Positions 1-10,686 of a stretch of DNA of 64,000 bases are shown here, piece by piece; within the stretch, counting starts at the first letter, position 1; every line of letters begins with the position of its first letter. A model generated the notes under the pieces. That model had not been told where the DNA came from. It saw nothing but the letters and a program-made list of their open reading frames with translations, and did no database searches. Origin of the DNA: Arsenophonus melophagi (GTDB lineage: Bacteria; Pseudomonadota; Gammaproteobacteria; Enterobacterales; Enterobacteriaceae); contig JAVYJS010000003.1 of the NCBI GenBank assembly GCA_032378655.1, positions 37,133 through 101,132 on the forward strand, in the 5' to 3' direction. Both the position numbers and the translations under genes were made by a program.

Positions 1-175
1 TACCAACAAAAGGCGTCTTCACAATTATTCTAAATTTTGGAGCAAGACATTCTTCTAAACGTTTTTTCTGATCAATATCTAATCCTTCTGCTCTCGCGTT
101 AAATACAATAATAACCATAGCATCTGCTATTTTCACTAAAATAGCAAAGAACATTACTTTTTTGCTACAAGTCAT
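1..175 (-). CDS. Possible N-terminal part of an exported protein, cut by the window edge
   Basis: An open frame on the minus strand runs from an ATG at 175 off the left edge with no stop in 58 codons. The product begins with a few lysines and then a hydrophobic stretch ending in NARA before a charged segment (AEGLDIDQKKRLEECL), which resembles a signal peptide with a cleavage site near residue 28. ATG codons further in (for example at 154) are alternative starts, and no good ribosome binding site is visible. I do not recognise the family. The mixed hydrophobic/charged layout differs from the surrounding non-coding DNA, which is the main reason to list it. Confidence 0.3.
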   Translation of the reverse strand, partial: MTCSKKVMFFAILVKIADAMVIIVFNARAEGLDIDQKKRLEECLAPKFRIIVKTPFVG

Positions 176-379
176 CTGCTAATTTTTTTGATAAAATGCT
201 GAATTCTCACATAAATAGCAGCGTTAAATGCAGCTATTTTCCAAAAAGTTCGCGTAGATATAAGAAAAAGACATTTTTGAACTTTTACAAATAAATTCCA
301 TAAAAGTACTAGCATATATGTGAATCATATCTGATGCCTGTTGCAATACGTTGTTGAGTTTAGCGCATCAGGTCATGGA

Positions 380-413
380 GATTCAGTATGCGTTCATCAA
401 CGCATACTGAATC
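380..413. repeat. Inverted repeat, 15-bp arms, 4-nt loop
   Basis: Positions 380-394 and 399-413 are perfect reverse complements around the loop CATC. There is no T-tract on either side and no gene nearby, so it is not an obvious terminator. Confidence 0.8.
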
Positions 414-1820
414 CTAATGCAGTAACATCACTAAAATTTTGATAAAAAGAAATGAGTGTTTCTCCAATCTCTTGAGAAACAAAAAATAAATTGAAACTAT
501 TAAAGTTATTATCAGTATTCAAGTATCTAAAGCTATTTTTATTAGTGGAACGACCCTTTTCTTTTTGATTTGAACGAATTCCTATAATATTACTCGCAGT
601 AATTTATATACCTTTTGCTCTTTTACTCATCATATAAAGCCCACTATACCAAAATTTACTAAAATAAAGCCTCTCTTATTTTGATTAATCATTTTTCTTG
701 ATTAGTTATGTTACGTTCAAATCTTATATTTGGTACTTAATAAAAGTAGCTAATATGAATGAGAGTTGTATAGGCGACTAGACCTTTTTAAATAAAATTA
801 AACCGAATACAACAGATTCTATCTGATATTCTAGTTATTTCGTCTTAACAATTGTGCGACAAAGTAACTAAGTTTAGCAAAACAATGAAAAATTTTTAGT
901 CAATTAAATATTGTAATAAAATTAACGAAGAGTGCACTATACTGATTTTAAAGAATTTCTAAAGCGTTCTATTATAATTGATCTGGTCATTTGAATGATC
1001 AAATGTAATCACAATATATTATATATAATATATCGATATAATCCCTTCTTTTACACTCTTTTAAAATGTCTTTTAAAATATCTTTTCTTTAATATCTTTA
1101 CAAGTCGACAACGCTTATTAATCAACAACACCTTTATATAAAGGATTTTACGAATGAAATAATTGTAATTACTTTGCTAGCAAAGATTCTATAACTAACA
1201 AACATACCGTAACATTCCCTACTATTGATAGGGTACCAACGATATGGTATACTTTTTTAAAAGTATTGTTAAGATTGTCTTGCGTACTGACTTTGAAAGT
1301 ATCGTTTTTCAGTATTGCCGCATTTATAATAGTGTTGCGCTTTTAACAACCAAAGGTCACTCAGTGAGTTGAGTGATATTATTGATGGAACAGGTATACA
1401 TTGCCTTTAAATAAAGGGTTTTTGAAAATTAGTGCATAAAATTTAACATTATTAATGATTTATAATAATTTACTGTTATTGGAATGATAAAGTTTGTTTT
1501 TCGAAACAAAGAATACGAACAATAGATGAAAATATTGACATAATAATCCAGCTGAAATCAGGTACAATGGACCATTTAACTATCCCTATTTAAGAGATCC
1601 CTGGATAGGTTCCAGTAATATTATTCATTAATATTCATTATAATTGAACTGATCATTATAAATTTTATTAAAGTTGTATTCTGTAATATGATTACAGTTT
1701 TATACCGTTTTTAATACTAAAGCTTGTTATCTAGGCAGGCCTTTTCTTGCAAAAATAACAAAATATCAAGGAGAGCCAATTTCATTAAAATATTCAAGTT
1801 AAGATCTATACAATACTAAA

Positions 1821-1857
1821 AATTGCAATTCTATGGCATCAGCATAGAATTGCAATT
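1821..1857. repeat. Inverted repeat, 15-bp arms, 7-nt loop
   Basis: 1821-1835 pairs perfectly with 1843-1857. It lies deep in the desert, without an adjoining gene or T-tract. Confidence 0.8.
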
Positions 1858-3605
1858 AGCTACTGTTTAAAACTAATAAAAACCGGAACATACTTGATTT
1901 CAGTACTTAAAAAAATAAAATTCCATTTTATCGATTCTATTTTTATTTAGAAAATTGAAAATGCTTTTTTCTTACTATTCGAGAAAAGCACCATAGCAAT
2001 ATTAGAAACATATTCATGCATATTAGATCAGAAATTATAACAAGGCGCATGTAATTCTATTACATATTTATACTACTTTCAATTTTTGTACTACTTTCAA
2101 TCATGTAATCATGATTGAATCATGACTATTTAAAATACAAATAGTAGGCAATTGCTTTTGTAATAAACAATAGAATTCAATTTCATTGAAACTAATATTT
2201 ACTTTTTACGATTCGATCGTTGCATATTTTTCCTTAGTATAGTTTCATGACTACTTTTAAGTAGTGGTTATTACGTTAAACCAAATAACTAAATGTAAAG
2301 GAATCAGGTAAATAAAAATCGAAATGTCACAATGTTCTAAATCTTTTGATCTAGATAGATCAAGTGTCATCTCTTGTTTGAATAGTAAGACAATGTCCAC
2401 TAGCTTGATCATATACATAGTGATCATACTCTAACATAAGCAATTTTTACGACAAAGTAACGTCGTTCAATTGCTTTACGATTTCAGCATAGATTTGCTT
2501 TATAAATTTCCAGTCGTTGCTTTCTCATTAATAAAGAAGAATTGTAATAAAATCTTCGATTTCTTTTACTTATGCTACAATAACGCAATTTCATTGCTAA
2601 TTATTTAATTGAATTAGAAGATTCTGTGTATTGTGCTTCATGTCAATAGATTTCTGTCTAACAATTATCCCTGTATGATTATGAAATCATTTGATGTAAA
2701 AGATAATAGATAATAGTTAGGAATGAATACTTGTCATCAAAGAAGGAGGATGGACTATTTCCTTGTAAGTTAGTCATGTCTGCAATATCTGAGCTTCTTA
2801 TCATATTGTTATGGCTTATGTAACTAATAAAATTCCTGTTAGTTCAAAAATGGCTGTAAGCTTACGTATTCTCAGAAATGATCTATAAATCGTCTTCTAA
2901 TTTTTTTATTTAACTATTGAGATTTTATTGTCTAATATGGCGGGAATCTTAAGAATATCGGAAATGTTTTGTTGTAAACTCATGCAATAAGGTACGCAAA
3001 AATCACGAATATTCATGTCTATCCATTACTACAAATGATTAATGCAAATCTTTCATTTACTATGTCAATCAAAGTGCAGACCTAACTAAGGTGAAAGCGT
3101 AATTATTGATGACAATGTTGCTATTGTACTGAGTTCTTGAGAGTCTTAAAGAGATACATATGAATATACTACCATTCTAGTATGGTTTCATCTATGAGAG
3201 GAATCAAAAAAATTTTTTCAGAGTTAGAATTTTCGTTTCATTATATTAGTTAATGATTATTAAGATGACTCTGGTGCCTACAACGACAGTATTCAAATTT
3301 AACACGTTATCATAATAAATAAATCATTCAGACTTAAATACGGTATTGAATACCTATTAGCAAAGATATTTGTATGACTTGCTACAAAGCTTTCAGTATT
3401 AAGAAAAGATAGTGTTATTTAAGCGCATAATGAATTATTCATATTCAATATATGAATATTGCTCAAGCCTGTTAGAGGAAACCAATTAGTACAATGATTG
3501 TTTCATCACTTTCTATGCAAGAAAGAAAGTGAGTTATTAGTCGATTAGCTCAATCATTTAGTGATTGAGATGCTTTATTATAATTTCTTTAATAGAAGAA
3601 ATTAC

Positions 3606-3639
3606 TTGTTAAGTTTTGTTGATGAACAAAGCTTAACAA
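3606..3639. repeat. Quasi-palindrome, 15-bp arms with one G-T mismatch
   Basis: 3606-3620 pairs with 3625-3639 except for one position (T3614 against G3631). This is one of the few imperfect cases and may show an older hairpin that has since mutated. Confidence 0.7.
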
Positions 3640-4357
3640 TTACCATTGTTAGGTAATAATAATAATATCTACCTTAGAAAAGGACCTGCACCATAATCTG
3701 AAACAGATAAATTCAGAGAATAGTCATTTGACTATATCAAATCTTAATGATATTAAGCTATCCATTCTATCAAAACCCATTTACTGATTTTTGTAAGTCG
3801 CTTAGAAGATCTTCAGTACATAATGTATAAATGTATATATGTATTAAGACTTTAATATTTACAATACAGATATAGATAAAATTGTACACTTATTGACGGA
3901 TTTCTATCAACATTTTTCGTATCAAGAGATTAGCATTGTCGTTGACGATAATACCAAAAGTCATCAGTACTATTGGTTACTTGATAGCTATGATGTATTT
4001 ATATGAATTTTCTTTTCGTCATATATAAAGAACAGAAGATCTATTAGACGTTTAATTGGTCATCGAAAAACAGTTCAGGTAACAGATAAGACTTTCATTA
4101 TAAATGCACTAACATAGGTGTTTTCTCGTACTACAGTTATGAAAAACAACAGTAGGTTACCGGTGTGTAGTTTATAACTTTTACGATCTCTAACCTTGGA
4201 TTAGACCCTCCTTTATCAAAGGAGGTTATGAGTAATTTTTACTAGAATCATGCGTCCTGCGTGACGTGCTATTTTTTTGTCTATTAACAATAGAGGTTTA
4301 AGCCTATCTGATGTATAGATGGTTACAGTAACCGTTATTATTTTCTCATCGCTTAGA

Positions 4358-4404
4358 AGCCACTAAAGAAATTATCAATCAAATTGATAATTTCTTTAGT
4401 GGCT
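4358..4404. repeat. Inverted repeat, 22-bp perfect arms, 3-nt loop
   Basis: 4358-4379 is the exact reverse complement of 4383-4404. The following bases (GGTTTT) give only a short T run. It stands about 800 bp from the nearest gene (hemN). Confidence 0.85.
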
Positions 4405-4509
4405 GGTTTTCAAATTTCATAATTATGCAATTGTACTCTATTAAAACTTCATAGATTACGTATTACTTTTAACATACTTCTAAAATGGACAGATACCAAT
4501 TAGTAGTAG

Positions 4510-4557
4510 TTGTTAATCTAGTCATATTATCTATTGATAATATGACTAGATTAACAA
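4510..4557. repeat. Inverted repeat, 22-bp perfect arms, 4-nt loop
   Basis: 4510-4531 pairs exactly with 4536-4557. It lies only about 100 bp from the previous long hairpin but has an unrelated sequence. Confidence 0.85.
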
Positions 4558-5089
4558 TAGATAATAAATGATCTGAATAGGATATTTACTGTAAAAGATA
4601 ACTATATCAGTTTACGTTTACTGCAAAAATCCTCAGAGTTTACAACTGATAAATAGCATATAGTAGTATATGATTTATTAAGACTATTTTAGCTTCCTGC
4701 GGCACAAAATAATCGCATATGTAACATGATCCATGTGTGATCTTTTCAAGAATATTCAATAAATGTTGCAACTAAGTTAATTTTTTGGTCTCTCTAAGAG
4801 ATCAGGTTGTAATATTTATTATTATCATGATGAAAATGTTTGATATCGAAGATATTCTTTGTCAAATAATAGCATTCAAACTAGCACAAACACCTGTTCT
4901 TAACACTTGTATAACGCCTCACTATTAACGTTATTGATATGCAGTTAAGTTTTTATTTGCATGTGCTTATCCCCTCCTTAAATGCTTAAAAGGAGATTTA
5001 TTAAAATTTTTTCAATGCATCTTTTACATTTAGAATTACATTATTTTACTCATATATGTTACTTGCCATATAGTCCAATATAATATGTG

Positions 5090-5159
5090 AAGTAAAACAA
5101 AAACTCTTAATCCTGAACGATGTTGTTAATCCTTAACAACATCGTTCAGGATTAAGAGT
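5090..5159 (-). terminator. Probable intrinsic terminator of hemN (27-bp stem)
   Basis: 5103-5129 is the perfect reverse complement of 5133-5159 with a 3-nt loop. Read on the minus strand it starts about 50 nt after the hemN stop and is followed by TTTTTGTTTT. The T-tract and the position fit rho-independent termination, although a 27-bp stem is much longer than usual. Confidence 0.75.
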
Positions 5160-5207
5160 AGCGATTATTTTGATTAGTAAAAGTATGTACTCTCTATTTT
5201 AAATCAA

Positions 5208-6581
5208 CTAAATTACACGTGAAAATTGATGTTGACGCATTTCATTTCGTAAATAAATATCAAAACACATACATATATTACGGATTAGAAAGCGACCTTT
5301 AGGGGTAATGTGTACCTCTCTTTGCCTCATAATTACTAAACCATCTGCTACCATTGGCTGTAATAATTGCAAATCTTTTAAAAAATAATCATCAAAAACA
5401 ATTTTATAGCGCTGTTCAATATCACTATAAACTAGTTGAAAATTACAGATTAAAGTTTGAATCACATCACGGCGAATACAATCATCTTGAGTTAAAGATA
5501 ACCCTTTCCATAATATATTCTGATGATTTTCAATGGCATTGTGATAAGCACTTAAATCTTTGTGATTTTGTGCATAATGATCGCCTAACATACTAATTGC
5601 CGACACACCAAGTCCGAGTAGATCACAGTTTTTTTTAGAAGTATAGCCTTGAAAATTACGATACAATACGCCATTACGTTGCGCAATAGCCAATTCATCA
5701 TTAGGTTTAGCAAAATGATCCATGCCAATATATTGATAACCATGTTTTGTCAATGTGCAGATCGTTTGCTGTAAAATGGCCAGTTTTTGATCGGCTGTCG
5801 GTAGATCATGTGTGTTAATTTTTCTTTGTGCAGCAAAGAGATGAGGCATATGCGCATAATTAAAAACACTGAAACGATCAGGTGAACATGTCAATACTTT
5901 CTCTAAAGTAGAAGTAAAGGTTTCTGTTGTTTGTTTTGGCAAACCATAAATTAAATCTATATTGATAGAGTGAAATCCTACTTCACGTGCACGTTGCACT
6001 AACAAAAAAATAAACGCTTCATCCTGCTGACGATTAACTAAATATTGTACTTGTTTATTCAAATCTTGAACGCCAATACTTAAGCGAGTAAAACCATTGT
6101 GCCGCAAGTGATCAATGACATGTAATTCTATTTCTCGCGGATCAATTTCAATAGAAATTTCTGCATTAGCTGCAAAATTAAAGTGTGATCTTAACATTTC
6201 CATTAGTTGCGTGAGTTGTGATTTATCTAAATAAGTTGGTGTTCCTCCTCCCCAATGCATTTGTATCACAGTGCGATTAGTAAATAATTTTGATTTTTTT
6301 ATGATCTCTTTTTTTAAGACTAAAAGATACCTATCTACTTTATGTTTATGGCGAGTTATTTGTTTATTACAGCCACAGAAATAACAAAGTCTGTGACAAA
6401 ATGGAATATGTACATAAAGTGAAAGAGGCCGGTCAAGATAGCGACTAGCAGCAATAACAAAATCACTATCACTATAATTGCGGTTAAATTCTAATACAGT
6501 TGGATAAGAGGTATACCTTGGTCCAGAATAGTTATATTTTTGAATAAGGGAGAAATCTAAAATAGTACTCTTCTCTAACAT
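5208..6581 (-). CDS. hemN: Oxygen-independent coproporphyrinogen III oxidase
   Basis: This radical-SAM enzyme decarboxylates coproporphyrinogen III to protoporphyrinogen IX without oxygen, in heme synthesis in the cytoplasm. Cysteines 62, 66, 69 and 71 (PFCHRLCYFCGC) form the iron-sulfur/SAM site at the same positions as in E. coli HemN. The HWGGGTPTYL and NIDLIYGLP segments are also present. I chose the ATG at 6581 because an AAGGAT ribosome binding site lies 6 nt upstream and the resulting 457 residues match the E. coli length; the 17-codon upstream extension has no homology. An 11-bp hairpin (6597-6624) sits directly before the ribosome binding site. The gene stands alone, with no operon partners. 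Confidence 0.97.
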   Translation of the reverse strand: MLEKSTILDFSLIQKYNYSGPRYTSYPTVLEFNRNYSDSDFVIAASRYLDRPLSLYVHIPFCHRLCYFCGCNKQITRHKHKVDRYLLVLKKEIIKKSKLFTNRTVIQMHWGGGTPTYLDKSQLTQLMEMLRSHFNFAANAEISIEIDPREIELHVIDHLRHNGFTRLSIGVQDLNKQVQYLVNRQQDEAFIFLLVQRAREVGFHSINIDLIYGLPKQTTETFTSTLEKVLTCSPDRFSVFNYAHMPHLFAAQRKINTHDLPTADQKLAILQQTICTLTKHGYQYIGMDHFAKPNDELAIAQRNGVLYRNFQGYTSKKNCDLLGLGVSAISMLGDHYAQNHKDLSAYHNAIENHQNILWKGLSLTQDDCIRRDVIQTLICNFQLVYSDIEQRYKIVFDDYFLKDLQLLQPMVADGLVIMRQREVHITPKGRFLIRNICMCFDIYLRNEMRQHQFSRVI

Positions 6582-6596
6582 TGTGTATCCTTTAAT

Positions 6597-6624
6597 AACC
6601 ACTATTATTATCTTAATAGTGGTT
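6597..6624 (-). promoter_or_regulatory. Hairpin next to the hemN ribosome binding site
   Basis: 6597-6607 and 6614-6624 are perfect 11-bp arms with a 6-nt loop. On the minus strand the stem ends about 3 nt before the AAGGAT ribosome binding site of hemN, so it would lie in the leader. Whether it controls translation is unknown; it could be another member of the general hairpin population. Confidence 0.4.
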
Positions 6625-7105
6625 GCAATCACACGATTTTTTTTCTTAATTTCTTACTTTTAATAAAAATTCTCTTATTATTATTTAATAATGTACTCAG
6701 TACCATAAATACTGAACCAGTTGTTTATTACAAGTTTGTACAATAACATTTCTTTTTACAAAATTATATACAAAATAGAAGAAATAAATTTCTACATTGC
6801 TTTAAAAATCAAGATGCATGTCACCCAGTTTTATTCTATTCTGCTTAATCAATATTAATACCAACGTTTTTATACAAACAATTGATGCACTTTACTTGAC
6901 TTTTTATTTATACAGGTAATTTGTCTAATCTTTCATCATGTGCAATCACGCTACGCTGCTAGCGCTAATATTAATTTTATATTCTGTTTATTTTAAGATA
7001 TATTTCACCTATGATATAGGGTATTTCTTTATTTGTACATCCAAAGGCAGTGCTATCATTTTCTTATATAATCAAATCAAGCGAAAAGCAAGTGATGACG
7101 TGACT

Positions 7106-7136
7106 TAATCTATTACACTGAATGTGTAATAGATTA
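7106..7136. repeat. Inverted repeat, 13-bp arms, 5-nt loop
   Basis: 7106-7118 pairs perfectly with 7124-7136. No T-tract follows on either strand. Confidence 0.75.
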
Positions 7137-7644
7137 GATGTAAATTAGAATACAAATACAGATGCTTTTTAGTTTATAACAAGCATCATAATAAACTAAA
7201 AATAGCAATACAATATTATTGTTACTAAATTCAACATACCGCTTATAGATATCTCATTAATACTTTTAATATACTCATCACTTAGTATATTCCTTACAGA
7301 ATCCTTGATAAGGATTCTACACTATCAACATAACCTGCTTTTGTCTTTAAAAATTGAATCTCTTTTATCAACTAACCTCATTTCATCATGCACTCAAATG
7401 CCTCTTCATTCATGAAGAGTTAAAGACTAATTAACATGAAAATAACATAAGAAACAGCAATATCTACATTTTTAAGCACACTCATAGTGCTTGTCAAAAG
7501 TGCTGGCAAGAAAAACAAATCATTATATTTAATATAACTAATGATTCTTAGTGTTCACAATAGAACAATAATTAAAATATGGATATTGTACGATGATAAT
7601 ATGGAAATGATAACAATTCAATAATGTTTATTAATACATGAAGT

Positions 7645-7682
7645 TAATAAAATGCCTTAATTACTATTAAGGCATTTTATTA
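7645..7682. repeat. Inverted repeat, 17-bp perfect arms, 4-nt loop
   Basis: 7645-7661 is the reverse complement of 7666-7682. It lies about 220 nt past the end of the ABC operon, beyond that operon's own terminator, and has no long T-tract. Confidence 0.8.
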
Positions 7683-7882
7683 ATTAACATATAATTGCAG
7701 TATTGCAATTTAATAATGACAGTTAATAACGATTACTTTCAGTAATTACAACTTGTTAATCTAAAATAGATATGCATAATAATGCAATCACAATATATGC
7801 AATATATATAAATATATACTAAGAGCTTTAGAAAATTGCCTTTCAAGTTATCAGAAATATATTTTTAAAATTTATAAAATGC

Positions 7883-7917
7883 AAAAAAAAAAGAAAAATT
7901 AGCGCTAATTTTTCTTT
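7883..7917 (-). terminator. Intrinsic terminator overlapping the stop codon of the distal permease
   Basis: 7890-7917 is a perfect 28-bp palindrome (14-bp arms). On the minus strand its first arm contains the last codons (Lys-Lys-Asn) and the TAG stop of the permease, and the second arm is followed by a run of about ten T (7883-7892 read as A on the plus strand). This is the clearest rho-independent terminator in the window. Confidence 0.8.
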
Positions 7918-8585
7918 AAAATACGTAATATTTTATTTGCCATCATCTCAAATGAGAGACACATCATAAAATAGATGAAAGCAACAAAAAGAAAAATTTC
8001 CATTGGATAAATCATTTCTCGATTGTTAACTTGAGTAGCTAAAAATGATAGTTCTGCAACTCCAACAATGTAAGCCAATGAAGTATCTTTAATTAAAGCA
8101 ATCCATTGATTAACAAATGATGGGATCATCATGCGTAGCGCTTGTGGAAGTATAAGATGCCATAATATCATCCAACGGGTCAAACCTAAGGACATGCCAG
8201 CTTGCCATTGTCCTTGTCCAATAGCTAAAATACCTGCTTTCACTCCATGCGCTAAATAAGCTGACGTGATCAAAGCTAATGCACAAATTACAGTCAGTAA
8301 TTCAGGAATATCCGTCCCTAAGAGAATAGGAAATAAAAAATAACTCCAGAAAATTAACATGATGACAGGTATAGCACGAAAAAACCCTAATATAGCAGCC
8401 AGTAAATGTGCCCAAACGTTTCTTAACATTGCTAATGCGATACCACCAATAATACCAAAGAAAACAGAGATACATTCTGCTAATAAACTTATTAATAGTG
8501 TCAGTGCTGCACCTCCTAAAGGACCATTAGGAAATGTACCAAATAACAGATAGCGCCAATTTTCTGAAATAACTGCAAAATTCAT
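7905..8585 (-). CDS. Polar amino-acid ABC transporter permease (HisM/GltK type)
   Basis: The 226-residue inner-membrane protein has several hydrophobic segments and the EAA loop of the HisMQ family around residues 120-145 (AGMSLGLTRWMILWHLILPQ), where the ATPase docks. It should pair with the permease encoded just upstream; only one base separates the two genes. The family moves amino acids such as glutamate, aspartate, glutamine or histidine; the substrate cannot be read from this protein. Its last codons and stop lie inside the terminator palindrome. No ATPase gene follows, so the complex would need an ATPase encoded elsewhere. Confidence 0.85.
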   Translation of the reverse strand: MNFAVISENWRYLLFGTFPNGPLGGAALTLLISLLAECISVFFGIIGGIALAMLRNVWAHLLAAILGFFRAIPVIMLIFWSYFLFPILLGTDIPELLTVICALALITSAYLAHGVKAGILAIGQGQWQAGMSLGLTRWMILWHLILPQALRMMIPSFVNQWIALIKDTSLAYIVGVAELSFLATQVNNREMIYPMEIFLFVAFIYFMMCLSFEMMANKILRILKKN

Positions 8586-8586
8586 T

Positions 8587-9339
8587 TTAATATCCTTTTA
8601 TTAAAAGGCACTGCTGACGCCATTGCCCCCAAGCTTCCATGCAAGCAATAATGGAAATATAAAGTATTGTTGTTACTCCAAATGCTGAAAAGGTTTGTAA
8701 GCTTTGACTTTCAATCTGACGAGAAACATAAGAAAGTTCAGTAACACCAATTGCCATGGTTAGAGAAGAATTTTTTACAATATTCATATATTGTCCTAAC
8801 AAAGTGGGTAGCGCGATTTTAAATGCCTGAGGAAAAACAACATAACGCATGGTTTGCCAGAAAGATAAACCTAATGCTAACGCAGCACATGTTTGCTCTT
8901 GTTTTACACCATACATGCCTGATCTCAAGTCTTCAGCAATAAAAGGAGTCGAGTAGAGGGTTAATCCAATCATACCTGCTAACCATTCAAATGATGGCCA
9001 TTCTAGCTGTATAGCCATAATAGTGACTTTATGAGTCATATTGAACCATTGCATAATTGCCTCTGGTAATATTCCTCCAACGGCAAAGTACCAAAAAAAA
9101 AGTTGTATTAGTAATGGAGTATTACGAAATAGTGAAATATAAATGCGTGCTAGCCAACGCAACAACGAAATATGACTATCTCGTACGATAGCAACAAGAA
9201 ACCCTAACAAAGATGATAAAATTATTGTATAAAATGAGATCCAAATAGTGACAACTAATCCTTGCCAAATCCAATTGAGATACTCAGTCTCTAGCTCTAA
9301 TAGTTGACTAAAGAAACCAGAGAAGAAGTTTTTAACCAT
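8587..9339 (-). CDS. Polar amino-acid ABC transporter permease (HisQ/GltJ type)
   Basis: The 250-residue integral membrane protein begins with an N-terminal segment like GltJ (LNWIWQGLVVTIWIS), carries the FRNTPLLIQ motif typical of polar amino-acid permeases near residue 90, and has an EAA loop (ALALGLSFWQTMRYVVFPQA) that contacts the ATPase. It forms a heterodimer with the downstream permease. The start lies 73 nt after the binding-protein stop, so the three genes probably form one transcript. Substrate assignment to glutamate/aspartate is only by resemblance. Confidence 0.85.
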   Translation of the reverse strand: MVKNFFSGFFSQLLELETEYLNWIWQGLVVTIWISFYTIILSSLLGFLVAIVRDSHISLLRWLARIYISLFRNTPLLIQLFFWYFAVGGILPEAIMQWFNMTHKVTIMAIQLEWPSFEWLAGMIGLTLYSTPFIAEDLRSGMYGVKQEQTCAALALGLSFWQTMRYVVFPQAFKIALPTLLGQYMNIVKNSSLTMAIGVTELSYVSRQIESQSLQTFSAFGVTTILYISIIACMEAWGQWRQQCLLIKGY

Positions 9340-9411
9340 TCCAAATAGCCTATTTATTATAAAAGGTACTTCTATTTAGTGTTTTATAAAAATAAAATCA
9401 CTTTACCTTGA

Positions 9412-10227
9412 TCAAGGTGCAAATTTAAAATCTCCACGTGCTAGTGGAGATTTAGTATCTGGACCAAACCAACGATTATAAATTTTTTCTGCTTGACCAT
9501 TTTCTTCCAATTTTAATAAAGTTCTATTGACTGCATTAATCAAATTTTTTTCACCTTTAACAGCAGCTAAAGCCTGATATTCACGTGTAAGGCTAAATGG
9601 TGAGATCTCATAATTTGCTTGTATTTTTTTCGGTAAGTTTCCTAATAAGCCAACCAACTTAGCATCATCTTGAGTGATAGCTTGAACATTACCATTGCGT
9701 AATGCAGCAAAGGCAAGTGGAGTATCATCATAAGATATTACTTTAGTATTAGGATAGCGTTTACGTAAGGTAATTTCTTGGACTGTTCCTTTATCTGCGC
9801 CGATACGTAATGGAATAATATCATCAACTTTTTTTAATACCCCAGTACGTGCTATAAATTTCTGTCCAGTAGAAAAATCAGGAATTGAAAAATCAACTTG
9901 CTTAGCGCGTTCATGGGTAATAGTAAAGTTAGCACCAATCAGATCTACTTTACCTCCTATTAATAAAGGTATTCTATTTGCTGGATTAGTAGGTCGTAAT
10001 ATTAATTTAACACCAAAATCATTGGCAATCGCTTTAGCAATATCAATGTCATAACCTACTAATTTTTTAGTCTTATTATCAATAAAACCAAAAGGCGGAT
10101 TGCTGTCAAAAACAGCAATTCGGATCACGCCTGATTTTTTTATGCTTTCCAACTGATCTGCGTTCACTAATCCAGAAACCAGAATCAATGCGAGGGAGAA
10201 TAAAGTTGCAAGAATTTTGCATTTCAT
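9412..10227 (-). CDS. Polar amino-acid ABC transporter periplasmic binding protein
   Basis: The 271-residue protein opens with a signal peptide (lysine at residues 2 and 4, a hydrophobic core, likely cleavage after VNA at residue 23) and continues as a type-2 periplasmic binding domain of the SBP_bac_3 family: VIRIAVFDSNPPFGF, LVGYDIDIAKAIA, then a GANFTITHERAKQVDFS stretch lining the ligand site. It captures an amino acid in the periplasm and hands it to the two permeases encoded downstream. Binding residues resemble those of glutamate/glutamine/cystine binders, but the exact ligand is uncertain. Confidence 0.88.
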   Translation of the reverse strand: MKCKILATLFSLALILVSGLVNADQLESIKKSGVIRIAVFDSNPPFGFIDNKTKKLVGYDIDIAKAIANDFGVKLILRPTNPANRIPLLIGGKVDLIGANFTITHERAKQVDFSIPDFSTGQKFIARTGVLKKVDDIIPLRIGADKGTVQEITLRKRYPNTKVISYDDTPLAFAALRNGNVQAITQDDAKLVGLLGNLPKKIQANYEISPFSLTREYQALAAVKGEKNLINAVNRTLLKLEENGQAEKIYNRWFGPDTKSPLARGDFKFAP

Positions 10228-10417
10228 TTTACGATTACCTGTACTTTCAATTTTATATATTATTTTGAGAAAATTATCAATTCATCCTTGCAATAGGAAA
10301 TAATATAAAAATCTATATTTATTGCAAAATAGAATAACGATCAGCTGCAATTACTCATTGAGTATGTCATAATATTCTAACATGTTTGGTCATAACCACC
10401 TTGTGGTATTTTATACG

Positions 10418-10445
10418 CAATCTATTGCTATCCAGCAATAGATTG
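10418..10445. repeat. Inverted repeat, 12-bp arms, 4-nt loop
   Basis: 10418-10429 pairs perfectly with 10434-10445. It lies about 200 nt upstream of the binding-protein start. Confidence 0.75.
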
Positions 10446-10639
10446 ATCGATCTAATTAATAAACTAGTATTGATTAGCAAATACATTCTTAATACTCTGC
10501 ATTAATTTATATCTTTAAGATACAACATAATTGTCAGTATTCAGATCCACACTGTGCATACATTGTGCACACTATATAATCCTCAATAGTTTTTTCAAAA
10601 AAGTATTTCCAGACTAGAAATAATGATTAATATTGCTCT

Positions 10640-10686
10640 GATAATATTATCTGATTAGATTAACGATCTAATCAGATAATATTATC
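10640..10686. repeat. Inverted repeat, 21-bp perfect arms, 5-nt loop
   Basis: 10640-10660 is the exact reverse complement of 10666-10686. There is no nearby gene end and no T-tract. Confidence 0.85.

Larger units (their letters stand above)
176..5207. other. 5-kb gene-free desert
   Basis: No open frame with recognisable protein similarity was seen on either strand. The DNA is AT-rich and contains six notable inverted repeats (380-413, 1821-1857, 3606-3639, 4358-4404, 4510-4557, 5103-5159), a 13-bp direct repeat with an 18-bp period (2071 and 2089) and an alternating AT stretch near 1015-1035. It is presumably the remains of several deleted or fully eroded genes. Confidence 0.6.
6625..7882. 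other. Gap between hemN and the ABC transporter genes
   Basis: No gene was recognised. Since the binding protein and permease genes end at 7905 on the minus strand, the cognate ATPase gene would be expected here, but no Walker A, LSGGQ or Walker B coding remnant could be found on either strand. The gap holds hairpins at 7106-7136 (13-bp arms), 7298-7318 (9-bp arms) and 7645-7682 (17-bp arms). Confidence 0.55.

Noticed and set aside
176..5207. Search for tRNA genes in the large gaps, including candidate T-loop sequences such as the one near 570
   Set aside because: Candidate T-loops were not flanked by complementary 5-bp stems or an acceptor stem. A covariance search would be decisive.
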